A stretch of 64,000 bases of DNA from contig NZ_CP006664.1 of assembly GCF_000264765.2 (NCBI RefSeq), forward strand, positions 2,356,001-2,420,000, in the 5' to 3' direction. Of the stretch, positions 1-8,652 are shown piece by piece. A program made the translations under genes and the position numbers. The notes under the pieces are model-generated. The model worked only from the letters and a program-made list of their open reading frames with translations, did no database searches and was not told where the DNA came from. How positions within the stretch are numbered: the first letter of the stretch is position 1; every line of letters begins with the position of its first letter. The stretch comes from Edwardsiella anguillarum ET080813. GTDB lineage: Bacteria; Pseudomonadota; Gammaproteobacteria; Enterobacterales; Enterobacteriaceae.

Positions 1-405
1 CAGACGGGTTCCCATCTCCAAGCGGTAGGGCATCATCAGATCCAGCGGGCGCAGCACGCCGTACAGGCCTGACAGCATGCACAGGTGCCGTTGGGCAAAG
101 TCAAAGTCCTGCTCGCTGAACGTCTCCGCCTGGAGTCCGGTATAGACGTCTCCCTTGAAGGCCAGGATCGCCTGACGGGCATTTTCCGGCGTGAAGCGGG
201 GCTGCCACTCGGTGAAGCGGGCGGCGTTCAGTCCGGCCAGCTTGTCGCTGATTTTCATCAGCGAGCCCAGCTGCGCCGGCGTCAGCGTGCGCACCGTCTG
301 CATCAGGGTTTCGGCCTGCGCCAGCATCTGCGGCTGGGTATAGCGCTGGGTGGCCAGCGGAGAGGTGTAATCCAACGTTTTAGCCGGAGAGATAATCGTC
401 AGCAT
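1..405 (-). CDS. yaaA: Peroxide stress protein YaaA (partial, N-terminal part)
   Basis: The minus strand reads [20 protein letters not shown] and continues open to the window edge, giving the first 135 residues; the C-terminal part lies outside the window. This N-terminus is the signature of the YaaA/DUF328 (UPF0246) family, cytoplasmic proteins known in E. coli to lower free intracellular iron and so limit Fenton damage under peroxide stress. The start is the ATG at 405 with an AGGA-like ribosome site about 8 bases upstream. It sits next to yaaJ and talB as in E. coli, which supports the call. Nothing looks broken in the visible part. Its OxyR regulation in E. coli cannot be judged from this fragment. 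Confidence 0.93.
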   Translation of the reverse strand, partial: MLTIISPAKTLDYTSPLATQRYTQPQMLAQAETLMQTVRTLTPAQLGSLMKISDKLAGLNAARFTEWQPRFTPENARQAILAFKGDVYTGLQAETFSEQDFDFAQRHLCMLSGLYGVLRPLDLMMPYRLEMGTRL

Positions 406-516
406 AGCGGCGTCCTGCAAAAGAAGATGAGTGACCTCGTCTACTGTAGCAAACTGCGCCGGCGGCGGGGAGAATTGCTGTGATAGGGGGAGGCGACGCT
501 CCCCCTTGGCGATCAC

Positions 517-1950
517 TTACTGCCGCGGTGGTTTTTCCCAGATACCGGGCTCAACCTGCTGCTGGATCTCGGGATACTTACTGAGGTCCAGCGTCGGCAG
601 TAGTCCCAGACGGCGCTGGTGGTTATAGTCACGCGCCAGCTTGAAGGCGACGCCCGACAGCAGCAGGATGGCGATCAGGTTGGTTATCGCCATCAGGGCC
701 ATGGAGAGATCGGCCATTTTCCAGACGAGGGGTAGCTCCGCCAGCGCGCCGAACATCACCATGCCCAGCGTACACAGGCGCAGGAAAACCAGGCCGTGCG
801 GATGGTTGTGCTCCAGAAAGATCAGATTGCTCTCCGCATAAGCATAGTTCGCGATGATCGAGGTGAAGGCGAAGAAGAAAATGGCGACGGCGATAAAGAT
901 GCCGCCCCAGTCGCCGACGGCGGAGGAGAGCGCCCGCTGGGTCAGCTCAATGCCGCTGATGGTGCCCGGCGCGGCGTCCAGGACGCCGGAGGAGAGGATG
1001 ATGGCGGCGGTCGCGCTGCAGATAACCAGCGTATCCATAAAGACCCCCAGCATCTGCACGTAGCCCTGTGAGGCGGGGTGCGGCGGATACGGGGTGGCGG
1101 AGGCGGCGGCGTTGGGCGCTGATCCCATGCCGGCCTCGTTGGAGAACAGCCCGCGCTGGATCCCTTGGGTCATCGCCTGAGAGATGCCGTAGCCGATGGC
1201 GCCGGCGGCGGCCTCCTGCAGGCCAAAGGCGCTTTTAATCACCAGCAGCAGCACCTCTGGCATTCGGGCCAGATTGTGTCCCATCACCCAGAATGCCAGC
1301 AGCAGATAGGCAATCGCCATGACCGGCACCACCAGTTCGGCGGTTCGGGCAATCGAGCGCAGGCCGCCAAAGATGACGACGCCGCACATCAGCATCAGCG
1401 CGATGCCGACGTACAGCGGCGGAATATGGAAAGCAACGGCCGTCGCCTGCGCGATAGAGTTGGCCTGCACCGCGTTGAAGACCAACCCAAAGGCAACCAG
1501 CAGAAACAGGGAAAACAGGATCCCCATCCAGCGCATGCCGAGCCCCTTTTCCATATAGTAGGCCGGACCGCCGCGGAAGTTGCCCTGATCGTCACGGGTC
1601 TTGTACAGCTGTGCCAGGGTGCTCTCAATAAAGGAGGTGGCCATGCCGATCAGGGCGATGATCCACATCCAGAAGATGGCGCCCGGTCCACCGGCGGTCA
1701 GCGCGATAGCGACGCCGGTCAGGTTACCCGTGCCGACGCGTGCGGCCAGGCTGGTACACAGCGCCTGAAAGGAGGAGATACCGCCGCTGTCGGCCTTGTT
1801 GCTGTTCTTCAGAACAGAAAACATGTGGCCAAAATGGCGAAACTGAATAAAACCGGTGCGGAACGTGAAATACAGGCCAGCGCCGATCAGCAGATAGATC
1901 AGTACCGAGCCCCATAAGATGTTGTTGATAAAACTAATGAGATCCGTCAA
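517..1950 (-). CDS. yaaJ: AGCS-family sodium:alanine/glycine symporter YaaJ
   Basis: Inner-membrane amino-acid carrier of the alanine/glycine:cation symporter family, 477 residues, close to E. coli YaaJ in length and sequence. The polypeptide is strongly hydrophobic with about ten membrane segments. Conserved AGCS blocks are visible: an LAARVGTGNLTGVA segment near residues 70-85, RGGPAYYMEKGLG near 125, and SNEAGMGS near 270. I chose the TTG at 1950 because it is preceded by a clean GAGGAG site and yields the usual N-terminus (LTDLISFINNILWGSV); a longer frame to 2049 would add 33 residues with no family resemblance. Substrate is inferred from the family (Na+-driven alanine or glycine uptake). 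It is transcribed away from talB. Confidence 0.93.
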   Translation of the reverse strand: MTDLISFINNILWGSVLIYLLIGAGLYFTFRTGFIQFRHFGHMFSVLKNSNKADSGGISSFQALCTSLAARVGTGNLTGVAIALTAGGPGAIFWMWIIALIGMATSFIESTLAQLYKTRDDQGNFRGGPAYYMEKGLGMRWMGILFSLFLLVAFGLVFNAVQANSIAQATAVAFHIPPLYVGIALMLMCGVVIFGGLRSIARTAELVVPVMAIAYLLLAFWVMGHNLARMPEVLLLVIKSAFGLQEAAAGAIGYGISQAMTQGIQRGLFSNEAGMGSAPNAAASATPYPPHPASQGYVQMLGVFMDTLVICSATAAIILSSGVLDAAPGTISGIELTQRALSSAVGDWGGIFIAVAIFFFAFTSIIANYAYAESNLIFLEHNHPHGLVFLRLCTLGMVMFGALAELPLVWKMADLSMALMAITNLIAILLLSGVAFKLARDYNHQRRLGLLPTLDLSKYPEIQQQVEPGIWEKPPRQ

Positions 1951-2380
1951 TGCGTGCTCCTCTTTTATTATGTCATCTCCCTGATGATACGGTACGCACC
2001 GCCGCCCGTTGCGCAACGCGGCGCGATACCGTGCCGATAAAGGCGGCAAGAATGTAGCATGATTTTTAATAGGTAGGGCAGAATATTCGCGTTAACGCTT
2101 GCTCTGTAGTCATTGTCACTGGGTAAACGGTTGCCCAACAATTTACGGCCAGAATGTGGAAAAACGGTGCATTTCCCTGTGCTGTTTCCTCCATTGCGCA
2201 ACGCAAACAGCGTGTTATCATCGGAGCAGGCACGTCACAAGCTCATGCACAATTTGTTAGCGCTTTCGCCTTTGCGCAAGGTGATACCCCTGATAGCGGC
2301 GAGGTATTAGGCCGTAAGCGACGGGGGAGATAACAATTGGCGTATCAAGCTGGTTAATACACCAAAATGGGAACGCTAAA
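1951..2380. promoter_or_regulatory. yaaJ-talB divergent control region with repeated TTGCGCAA
   Basis: This 430-base gap between divergent genes holds no convincing coding sequence. It contains the 8-bp palindrome TTGCGCAA three times, at 2009-2016, 2194-2201 and 2272-2279; the first lies inside the 12-bp palindrome CGTTGCGCAACG. A near copy, TTGCCCAA, is at 2131-2138. A possible sigma-70 promoter toward talB is TTGCGC (2194-2199), 16-base spacer, TATCAT (2216-2221), so one copy would overlap the -35 element. Operator function is inference from recurrence only. Confidence 0.4.
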
Positions 2381-3334
2381 ATGACCGATAAACTGACCTC
2401 CCTGCGTCAACTGACCACCGTTGTCGCTGATACTGGCGATATCGCCGCGATGAAGCAGTATCAGCCTCAGGATGCCACGACGAACCCCTCTCTGATCCTC
2501 AACGCCGCGCAAATTCCGGAATACCGTAAACTGATCGACGATGCCATTGCCTGGGCGCGTGCCCAGAGCGGCGATCGCGCGCAGCAGATCGTGGACGCCT
2601 CAGACAAGCTGGCGGTAAATATCGGTCTGGAGATCCTCAAGCTGATCCCGGGCCGCATCTCCACGGAGGTGGACGCCCGTCTCTCCTATGACACCGAAGC
2701 CAGCGTGGCGAAGGCGAAGCGCCTGATTAATCTGTATAACGATGCCGGCATCAGCAACGATCGTATCCTGATCAAGCTGGCCTCAACCTGGCAGGGCATC
2801 CGCGCCGCGGAGCGTCTGGAGAAAGAGGGCATCAACTGTAACCTGACCCTGCTGTTCTCCTTTGCTCAGGCCCGGGCCTGCGCCGAAGCCGGTGTGTTCC
2901 TGATTTCACCGTTTGTCGGCCGTATTCTTGACTGGCACAAGGCCAACGGTGGTAAGAGCGAGTTCGCGCCGGCGGAAGATCCGGGCGTGATTTCCGTTAC
3001 CGAAATCTATAACTACTATAAGCAGCATGGCTATGAAACCGTGGTGATGGGCGCCAGCTTCCGCAACGTCGGCGAGATCCTGGAGCTAGCCGGCTGCGAC
3101 CGCCTGACCATCTCCCCGTCCCTGCTTAAGGAGCTGTCTGAAAGCGCGGGTGGCGTCGAGCGTAAGCTGGCCTATCAAGGTGAGATCAAGGCTCGCCCGG
3201 CGCGGATGAGCGAGGCCGAGTTCTACTGGCAGCATAACCAGGATCCGATGGCGGTCGAGAAACTGGCGGACGGTATCCGCAAGTTCGCCGTTGACCAGGG
3301 TAAGCTGGAAAGCATGATCGGCGCGCTGCTGTAA
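2381..3334 (+). CDS. talB: Transaldolase B
   Basis: Transaldolase of the non-oxidative pentose phosphate pathway, transferring a dihydroxyacetone unit between sedoheptulose 7-phosphate and glyceraldehyde 3-phosphate in the cytoplasm. The 317-residue length equals E. coli TalB. The Schiff-base lysine is Lys132 in [10 protein letters not shown], and the N-terminal DATTNPSLI motif (residues 31-39) is the family signature. The ATG at 2381 starts [20 protein letters not shown] as in E. coli. It is monocistronic: a long control region lies upstream and a strong terminator follows. No talA or tktA partner is nearby. Confidence 0.98.
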   Translation: MTDKLTSLRQLTTVVADTGDIAAMKQYQPQDATTNPSLILNAAQIPEYRKLIDDAIAWARAQSGDRAQQIVDASDKLAVNIGLEILKLIPGRISTEVDARLSYDTEASVAKAKRLINLYNDAGISNDRILIKLASTWQGIRAAERLEKEGINCNLTLLFSFAQARACAEAGVFLISPFVGRILDWHKANGGKSEFAPAEDPGVISVTEIYNYYKQHGYETVVMGASFRNVGEILELAGCDRLTISPSLLKELSESAGGVERKLAYQGEIKARPARMSEAEFYWQHNQDPMAVEKLADGIRKFAVDQGKLESMIGALL

Positions 3335-3356
3335 GCGCGTTTTGTCGAATATCCCG

Positions 3357-3396
3357 AACACCCCGGCCGCGCGTGTGCCCGGGGTGTTCTTTTTTT
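3357..3396 (+). terminator. Rho-independent terminator of talB
   Basis: A perfect 10-bp stem, AACACCCCGG (3357-3366) against CCGGGGTGTT (3379-3388), is followed by a T tract at 3388-3396. It lies 23 bases after the talB stop and isolates talB from gabD. Confidence 0.9.
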
Positions 3397-3468
3397 ATCT
3401 GCCGCGTCGCAGCGGTGGGCTCAAGGCGGATAGCGGTGCGCTGACGCCGATAAGCGAGGTGAAACATG

Positions 3469-4917
3469 ATGCAGCTCCATGATATGGGCTTGTTTCGTCA
3501 ACAGGCGCTGATTGACGGGGTGTGGTGCGATGCCGATAGCGGCGACGTCATGACGGTGATTAACCCGGCGAACGGGGATACGTTGGGCAGCGTACCGAAG
3601 ATGGGGGCGGCGGAGACCCGACGGGCGATCGAGGCTGCCGCCCACGCGCTGCCGGGCTGGCGCGCCCGTACGGGGAAGGCACGGGCGCAGATCCTGCGCC
3701 GCTGGTTTGATCTGATCCTGGCGCATCAGGACGATCTGGCCCGGCTGATGACCCTGGAGCAGGGTAAGCCGCTGGCGGAGTCGCGCGGCGAGATAGCCTA
3801 TGCGGCGTCGTTTATTGAGTGGTTTGCCGAAGAGGCCAAGCGGGTCTACGGCGATACCATCCCCGCTCCGCAGGGCGATAAGCGCCTGCTGGTGATCAAG
3901 CAGCCCATCGGCGTGACGGCGGCGATTACGCCGTGGAATTTTCCTGCGGCGATGATCACTCGCAAGGCCGGGCCGGCGCTGGCCGCGGGCTGTACCATGG
4001 TGCTGAAGCCCGCCAGCCAGACCCCCTACTCTGCGCTGGCGCTGGCGGAGCTAGCGCTGCGTGCCGGGGTACCGCAGGGGGTCTTTAGCGTGGTGACCGG
4101 CTCGGCCGGGGCGGTGGGCGATGAGCTGACCGCCAATCCGCAGGTGCGTAAGCTGAGCTTCACCGGATCGACGGAGATCGGGCGTCAGCTGATGGCACAG
4201 TGCGCGCACGATATCAAGAAGGTCTCTCTGGAGCTGGGCGGCAATGCGCCATTTATCGTTTTTGATGATGCCGACCTGGATCAGGCGGTGGCGGGGGCGA
4301 TGGCCAGTAAGTTTCGTAATGCCGGCCAGACCTGCGTGTGCGCCAATCGCCTGTATATACAGGAGGGCATTTATGAGCGCTTTGCCGAGAAGCTGTGCCG
4401 TGCGGTACAGGCGTTGAAGATGGGCAATGGGCTGGATGACGGCGTGACCGTCGGTCCGCTGATCGACGGCCGGGCGCGGGCCAAAGTGGAGGAGCATATT
4501 GCGGATGCCGTGGCGCGCGGCGCCCGTATCGCCTGCGGCGGTCAGGCCGATGCCCGCGGTGGGAACTTCTTTTGCCCGACCGTTCTGCTGGACGTGCCCG
4601 CCGATGCGCAGGTCGCGCGCGAGGAGACGTTTGGCCCGCTGGCACCGCTGTTTCGTTTCCGTGACGAAGATGAGGTCATCGCCCGGGCCAATGCGACGGA
4701 GTTCGGCCTGGCCTCCTACTTCTATACCCGCGACGTGGGGCGGGTATTCCGCGTCGCCGAGGCGCTGGAGTATGGCATCGTCGGCATCAACAGTGGGCTT
4801 ATCTCCAATGAGATGGCGCCGTTTGGCGGGGTGAAATCCTCAGGGCTGGGCCGGGAAGGCGCCAAATACGGCATTGAGGACTATCTGGAAATTAAATATT
4901 TGTGCCTCGGTCTGTAG
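3469..4917 (+). CDS. gabD: NADP-dependent succinate-semialdehyde dehydrogenase GabD
   Basis: Aldehyde dehydrogenase oxidising succinate semialdehyde to succinate, the last step of GABA breakdown. It follows E. coli GabD almost block for block: LFRQQALIDG near the N-terminus, GVTAAITPWNFPAAMITRKA, the cofactor-loop FTGSTEIG, the general-base glutamate in SLELGGNAPF (about residue 255) and the catalytic cysteine in NAGQTCVCANR (about residue 289). I prefer the second of two adjacent ATGs (3469), which gives exactly 482 residues and better spacing from the AGGTG site; 3466 is possible. The location is odd: in E. coli gabD belongs to gabDTP, but here it stands alone between talB and mog, with no transaminase or permease beside it. 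Confidence 0.93.
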   Translation: MQLHDMGLFRQQALIDGVWCDADSGDVMTVINPANGDTLGSVPKMGAAETRRAIEAAAHALPGWRARTGKARAQILRRWFDLILAHQDDLARLMTLEQGKPLAESRGEIAYAASFIEWFAEEAKRVYGDTIPAPQGDKRLLVIKQPIGVTAAITPWNFPAAMITRKAGPALAAGCTMVLKPASQTPYSALALAELALRAGVPQGVFSVVTGSAGAVGDELTANPQVRKLSFTGSTEIGRQLMAQCAHDIKKVSLELGGNAPFIVFDDADLDQAVAGAMASKFRNAGQTCVCANRLYIQEGIYERFAEKLCRAVQALKMGNGLDDGVTVGPLIDGRARAKVEEHIADAVARGARIACGGQADARGGNFFCPTVLLDVPADAQVAREETFGPLAPLFRFRDEDEVIARANATEFGLASYFYTRDVGRVFRVAEALEYGIVGINSGLISNEMAPFGGVKSSGLGREGAKYGIEDYLEIKYLCLGL

Positions 4918-4920
4918 AAG

Positions 4921-4967
4921 CGCGGCGCGCCGTTAATCGCGGCGCGCCAGCGTACGCTGGCAGTTTT
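4921..4967 (+). terminator. Palindrome cluster after gabD, probable terminator
   Basis: The 11-mer CGCGGCGCGCC occurs twice (4921-4931 and 4938-4948), each copy containing the palindrome GGCGCGCC. It runs into a perfect 16-bp palindrome GCCAGCGTACGCTGGC (4946-4961) followed by AGTTTT. A hairpin with a short T run just after the gabD stop fits a terminator, but the loop would be tight and the T tract is weak. Confidence 0.5.
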
Positions 4968-5087
4968 CTGTGCCGTTTCCCCATCCCCTTCCGCTCGATA
5001 AATTTTGCCTCTTCGCGGCGATGGCGCTAACGTTTTGCCAGAGCATCCATTACGACATCGTAGATTGCCGACAGAGGAGATTGGGTC

Positions 5088-5744
5088 ATGTGGAGAAAAC
5101 ATTTCGCCGCCATCTTTCTGGATATGGACGGCGCGCTGCTCGACAGCGACGGTCATGCGGAGCAGGTATGGGAGCAGTGGGCGCATCAGCGCCAGATAGA
5201 CCACGCCCTGCTGCGTCCGCGCATTTATAGTCAGCGGGTACAGGAGACCCTGCGCCAGCTGGCGCCCCGCTACAGCGATGAGGTGGAGTGCCAGCGTCTG
5301 GAGCAGGCGCTGCTGGCCGCGGTGCGTCAACGGCGTAGCCGTCTGCGCCAGGACGCCACCGCGTGGCTGGCGACGCTGGGTGAAACGCCCTGGGGCGTAG
5401 TGACGCAGGCCGGGCAGCCGCGCGCCGCAGAGCAGATTGCCCACAGCGGCATGTGCCCGCCGCCGTTGGTGATCGGCGCAGAGCAGGTCAGCTGCGGTCG
5501 TCCCGATCCCGAACCGTATCTGCTGGCCGCCAGCCACTATGGCCTGGATCCCCGCGACTGCCTGGTCATCGAAAGCGACGAGGTCGGCATCCGTGCGGCT
5601 CAGGCCGCGGGAATGACAGTCATCGCCCTGAGCCACCGTCGGCCTCGTCACTCTTTACAGCGCGCGGACGTGGTGATCGGCGGCTGGCGTAGTATCATCC
5701 TGCATCCACAGCCGGAAGGCATCGTCGTTGAGGTTATTGCATGA
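5088..5744 (+). CDS. HAD-superfamily hydrolase-like protein with altered motifs
   Basis: A 218-residue cytoplasmic protein of the HAD phosphatase superfamily (beta-phosphoglucomutase/sugar phosphatase-like branch). Motif I is FLDMDGALLDSD at residues 10-21, with both aspartates but Ala in place of the usual Thr/Val. Motif II is VVTQAG near residue 104. The motif III region reads CGRPDPEPY, with Arg where the family normally has Lys. Motif IV reads VIESDEVGI, so the usual second acidic residue after Glu is Ser. These changes suggest altered or weakened phosphatase activity; substrate is unknown. The last four bases overlap the mog start (ATGA), so the two are translationally coupled. I do not recognise a counterpart at this position in E. 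coli. Confidence 0.8.
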   Translation: MWRKHFAAIFLDMDGALLDSDGHAEQVWEQWAHQRQIDHALLRPRIYSQRVQETLRQLAPRYSDEVECQRLEQALLAAVRQRRSRLRQDATAWLATLGETPWGVVTQAGQPRAAEQIAHSGMCPPPLVIGAEQVSCGRPDPEPYLLAASHYGLDPRDCLVIESDEVGIRAAQAAGMTVIALSHRRPRHSLQRADVVIGGWRSIILHPQPEGIVVEVIA

Positions 5745-6328
5745 ATACACTACGCATCGGTTTAGTCTCGATCTCTGACAGGGCATCCAGCGGTGTCTAT
5801 CAGGACTTGGGAATCCCGGCGCTGGAGGCCTGGCTGGCCAGCGCGTTGGCCACCCCTTATACCCTGGAGACCCGACTGATCCCGGACGAACAGCCGCTGA
5901 TCGAGCAGACCCTGTGTGAGCTGGTGGATGAACGCGGCTGTCATCTGGTTCTGACTACCGGAGGTACCGGCCCGGCGCGGCGCGACGTGACGCCGGATGC
6001 CACGCTGGCGGTCGCCGATCGTGAGATGCCGGGGTTCGGTGAGCAGATGCGTCAGATCAGCCTGCGCTTTGTGCCGACGGCGATCCTGTCGCGTCAGGTG
6101 GGGGTGATCCGCAAGCAGGCGCTGATCATCAATCTGCCGGGTCAGCCGAAGTCGATCCGCGAAACGTTGGAGGGGCTGAAGGATGCCACCGGCGCGCCTG
6201 TGGTACACGGGATTTTTGCCAGCGTCCCGTACTGTATTCAGCTGCTGGAGGGACCCTATGTGGAAACCCATTCTGCGGTAATAGCAGCATTTAGGCCAAA
6301 AAGTGCCCGGCGCGAAACAATCAACTGA
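5741..6328 (+). CDS. mog: Molybdopterin adenylyltransferase Mog
   Basis: Mog adenylylates molybdopterin to the AMP-activated form used by MoeA for molybdate insertion during Moco synthesis. The 195-residue protein starts MNTLRIGLVSISDRASSGVY and carries the MPT-binding loop LTTGGTGPARRDVTPDAT (about residues 71-88), the family hallmark, with the later PGQPKSI loop. Length matches E. coli Mog. Its ATG overlaps the upstream stop by four bases, implying coupled translation with the HAD-like gene. The nearby molybdenum-dependent hydroxylase operon (21.7-25.4 kb) is a plausible consumer of its product, although mog serves all Moco enzymes. Confidence 0.97.
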   Translation: MNTLRIGLVSISDRASSGVYQDLGIPALEAWLASALATPYTLETRLIPDEQPLIEQTLCELVDERGCHLVLTTGGTGPARRDVTPDATLAVADREMPGFGEQMRQISLRFVPTAILSRQVGVIRKQALIINLPGQPKSIRETLEGLKDATGAPVVHGIFASVPYCIQLLEGPYVETHSAVIAAFRPKSARRETIN

Positions 6329-6372
6329 AGTTAGCGCCATTGCAAGATAAGATTCAGAATGACTGGTATGTC

Positions 6373-6435
6373 TGTGACTAACGTTATATTTCTATTTTTG
6401 CAACACAACATGAACAATCAGTGTCACAAAAATAG
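6373..6435 (+). promoter_or_regulatory. Inverted repeats upstream of the MHS transporter gene
   Basis: A perfect 9-bp inverted repeat, CTATTTTTG (6392-6400) and CAAAAATAG (6427-6435), flanks a 26-base spacer. TGTGAC (6373-6378) and GTCACA (6423-6428) form a second, overlapping pair. The segment is much more AT-rich than its surroundings and lies directly before the ATG at 6450. Regulator binding is inferred; no known consensus matches fully. Confidence 0.4.
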
Positions 6436-6449
6436 GGCCGTCAAGACAT

Positions 6450-7760
6450 ATGGAATTGTACAATCATCGTCGTCTGAACCATCAGGACTATAAAACGCTG
6501 GCGCTGGCCGCTTTGGGTGGGGCGCTGGAGTTTTATGACTTCATCATCTTCGTGTTTTTCGCCGCCGTGGTCGGCGCGCTGTTTTTCCCGCCGGACATGC
6601 CGGAGTGGCTGCGTCTGGTGCAAACCTTTGGCATTTTCGCCGCGGGGTATCTGGCGCGTCCGCTCGGCGGAATTATCATGGCGCACTTCGGCGATCGCAT
6701 TGGCCGCAAGCGTATGTTCTCTCTCAGTATTCTATTAATGGCGCTGCCGACGCTGGCGATGGGGATGCTGCCGACCTACCAAACTATTGGTATCGCCGCG
6801 CCGCTGCTACTGCTGTTGATGCGGGTGCTGCAGGGGGCCGCGATCGGCGGTGAGGTCCCGGGCGCCTGGGTTTTTGTGGCGGAGCATGTCCCGCCGCAGC
6901 GCATCGGCTTTGCCTGCGGGGTTCTCACCTCGGGGCTGACGTCCGGTATTCTGCTGGGGTCGCTAGTGGCGACCTGGCTGAACAGCTGGCTTACGCCTCA
7001 GGAGGTGCTGGCCGGGGGCTGGCGTATCCCCTTCTTCTTGGGCGGGCTGTTTGGGCTGATGGCGATGTACCTGCGGCGTTGGCTGCATGAGACGCCGGTA
7101 TTTTTGGCGATGCAGGCCCGTCGGGCGCTGGCGGCGGAGCTGCCGCTGAAGCAGGTGGTGCGCGATCACCGCCGGGCGGTGGCGGTATCGATGCTGTTGA
7201 CCTGGCTGCTGTCGGCCTGCATCGTCGTGGTGATCCTGATGACGCCGAGCCTGCTGCAGACGCAGTATGGCCTGCCTGCGGCGCTGACCCTGCAGGCTAA
7301 CAGCGTGGCGATTGTGACGATGACCCTGGGCTGCGTATTGGCGGGTGGGCTGGTGGATCGCGTAGGGGCGGGGCGGCTGTTTATCGGTGGCGGCCTGCTG
7401 CTGGCGCTGTGCACCTGGCAGTTCTTCAGCAGCCTGTCGCCGCAGATCGAACCGGCTCAGCTGTTCTGGCGCTATGGACTGGCCGGTTTTAGCATCGGCA
7501 CCATCGGCGCGGTGCCCTTTGTGATGGTCTGTGCGTTCCCTGCTGAAGTGCGTTTCAGCGGGATCTCCTTTTCTTATAATCTGGCGTATGCGGTTTTTGG
7601 TGGCCTGACGCCGATCGCGGTGACCCTGCTGCTGACCCTGACGCCGCTGGCGGCGGGTTGGTATGTACTGCTGCTCTCGCTGCTGGGCGTGGCGCTGGGA
7701 TTCTATTTTCAGCGCTCTCCGCTGCGGGCGGCGCAGGGGGAGGCGCGGCTGTCGCACTAG
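6450..7760 (+). CDS. MHS-family (metabolite:H+ symporter) MFS transporter
   Basis: A 436-residue inner-membrane carrier with about twelve hydrophobic segments. Features typical of the metabolite:H+ symporter branch (relatives of ProP, ShiA, KgtP, YhjE) are the N-terminal LGGALEFYDFIIFVFFA, the RPLGGIIMAHFGDRIGRKR loop 2-3 signature (about residues 70-88), RVLQGAAIGGEVPGAWVF and a central WRIPFFLGGLFGLM. The substrate cannot be told from sequence; organic acids or osmolytes are common in the family. It stands alone, with an inverted-repeat control region upstream and a terminator shared with the convergent satP. It is absent from this position in E. coli. Confidence 0.88.
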   Translation: MELYNHRRLNHQDYKTLALAALGGALEFYDFIIFVFFAAVVGALFFPPDMPEWLRLVQTFGIFAAGYLARPLGGIIMAHFGDRIGRKRMFSLSILLMALPTLAMGMLPTYQTIGIAAPLLLLLMRVLQGAAIGGEVPGAWVFVAEHVPPQRIGFACGVLTSGLTSGILLGSLVATWLNSWLTPQEVLAGGWRIPFFLGGLFGLMAMYLRRWLHETPVFLAMQARRALAAELPLKQVVRDHRRAVAVSMLLTWLLSACIVVVILMTPSLLQTQYGLPAALTLQANSVAIVTMTLGCVLAGGLVDRVGAGRLFIGGGLLLALCTWQFFSSLSPQIEPAQLFWRYGLAGFSIGTIGAVPFVMVCAFPAEVRFSGISFSYNLAYAVFGGLTPIAVTLLLTLTPLAAGWYVLLLSLLGVALGFYFQRSPLRAAQGEARLSH

Positions 7761-7797
7761 CCGGCGCGCGTTGCTACGCGCGGTGTAAAACAGGATA

Positions 7798-7829
7798 CAA
7801 AAAAGGCTTCCTACAGGAAGCCTTTTGCG
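7798..7829. terminator. Bidirectional terminator between MHS gene and satP
   Basis: A perfect stem AAAAGGCTTCC (7801-7811) against GGAAGCCTTTT (7816-7826) with a 4-base loop has an A run on one side and a T run on the other, so it can end both convergent transcripts. Confidence 0.9.
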
Positions 7830-7840
7830 TGGTGGCGCGG

Positions 7841-8410
7841 TTAGGCGTGCTTAGCGCCGATCGGCAATACGTCGCGGCCATACTGCTCGTTAATTACCTC
7901 GGCCATCGCCAGATAGATAGCGCTGGCGCCGCAGATAATCCCTTCAATGCCGGCGATGTGCAGCACGCTGGCATTCGCCGTGATGTTGCCATAGGCCAAC
8001 AGGAAGAACAGTACGGTCAGGCTGGCGAAGACAAACTGCAGGACGCGGTTGCTGCGCAGGGTGCCAAAGAACATAAATAGGGTAAAGATGCCCCACAGCG
8101 CCAGGTAGGCCCCCAGTGACAGGGCGTCGGTGGCCTCGGCCAGCCCCATCTTCGGCAGCGTCAGCAGTGCCACCAGGGTCAGCCAAAAGGCGCCGTAGGC
8201 GGTAAACGCGGTCAGCCCAAAGGTATTGCCCTTCTTATACTCCAGCAGTCCGGCCAGGATCTGGGCGATACCGCCAAAGAAGATCCCCATCGCCAGAATA
8301 ACGGAAGTCAGCGGAAAGAGCCCTGCGTTGTGCAGGTTCAGCAAGACGGTAGTCATCCCAAAACCCATCAGACCCAGGGGGCCGGGATTTGCCAACTTGT
8401 TGGTGTGCAT
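7841..8410 (-). CDS. satP: Acetate/succinate:proton symporter SatP (YaaH)
   Basis: Inner-membrane acetate uptake transporter of the GPR1/FUN34/YaaH family, 189 residues against 188 in E. coli, with six hydrophobic segments. The signature [14 protein letters not shown] near the N-terminus corresponds to NPAPLGL of the family with one Ala to Gly change. [19 protein letters not shown] follows as in E. coli, and the C-terminus ends in [10 protein letters not shown] chose the ATG at 8410 because the protein then begins [10 protein letters not shown], matching E. coli; the frame extends upstream to 8635 but without family similarity. It converges on the MHS transporter and diverges from dnaK. Confidence 0.95.
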   Translation of the reverse strand: MHTNKLANPGPLGLMGFGMTTVLLNLHNAGLFPLTSVILAMGIFFGGIAQILAGLLEYKKGNTFGLTAFTAYGAFWLTLVALLTLPKMGLAEATDALSLGAYLALWGIFTLFMFFGTLRSNRVLQFVFASLTVLFFLLAYGNITANASVLHIAGIEGIICGASAIYLAMAEVINEQYGRDVLPIGAKHA

Positions 8411-8574
8411 AAAGCCTCTGTAATTATAGAATGTAGAAACGGGCTTGGGCCCGTAGGTACGTGCGCCGGGCCGCCACAACGGCCGCTGTTCCCGAGCGCG
8501 CGGCATAATAAAGAGGCATCGCACAAGAAACAATCTCTGGTAATAAAAAATCCGTTTTTTTTTGCATCTTCCCC

Positions 8575-8602
8575 CTTGATGCCCGCGTAGGCGACCCCAT
8601 CT
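8575..8602 (+). promoter_or_regulatory. dnaK heat-shock promoter P1 (sigma-32)
   Basis: CTTGAT (8575-8580), a 14-base spacer and CCCCATCT (8595-8602) match the sigma-32 consensus CTTGAA...CCCCATNT almost exactly. The site lies about 125 bases before the dnaK start and corresponds to the E. coli dnaK P1, where CCCCCTTGATGA is likewise found. Confidence 0.9.
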
Positions 8603-8652
8603 TAGTAACATCGAAGTTGTTACCCTGTTCGGCAAATGTGGTGAGAACGGTG

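Noticed and set aside
2113-2310. Small frame MSLGKRLPNNLRPEC upstream of talB
   Set aside because: No ribosome site, no recognisable domain; it overlaps the repeated TTGCGCAA region and is better seen as control DNA.
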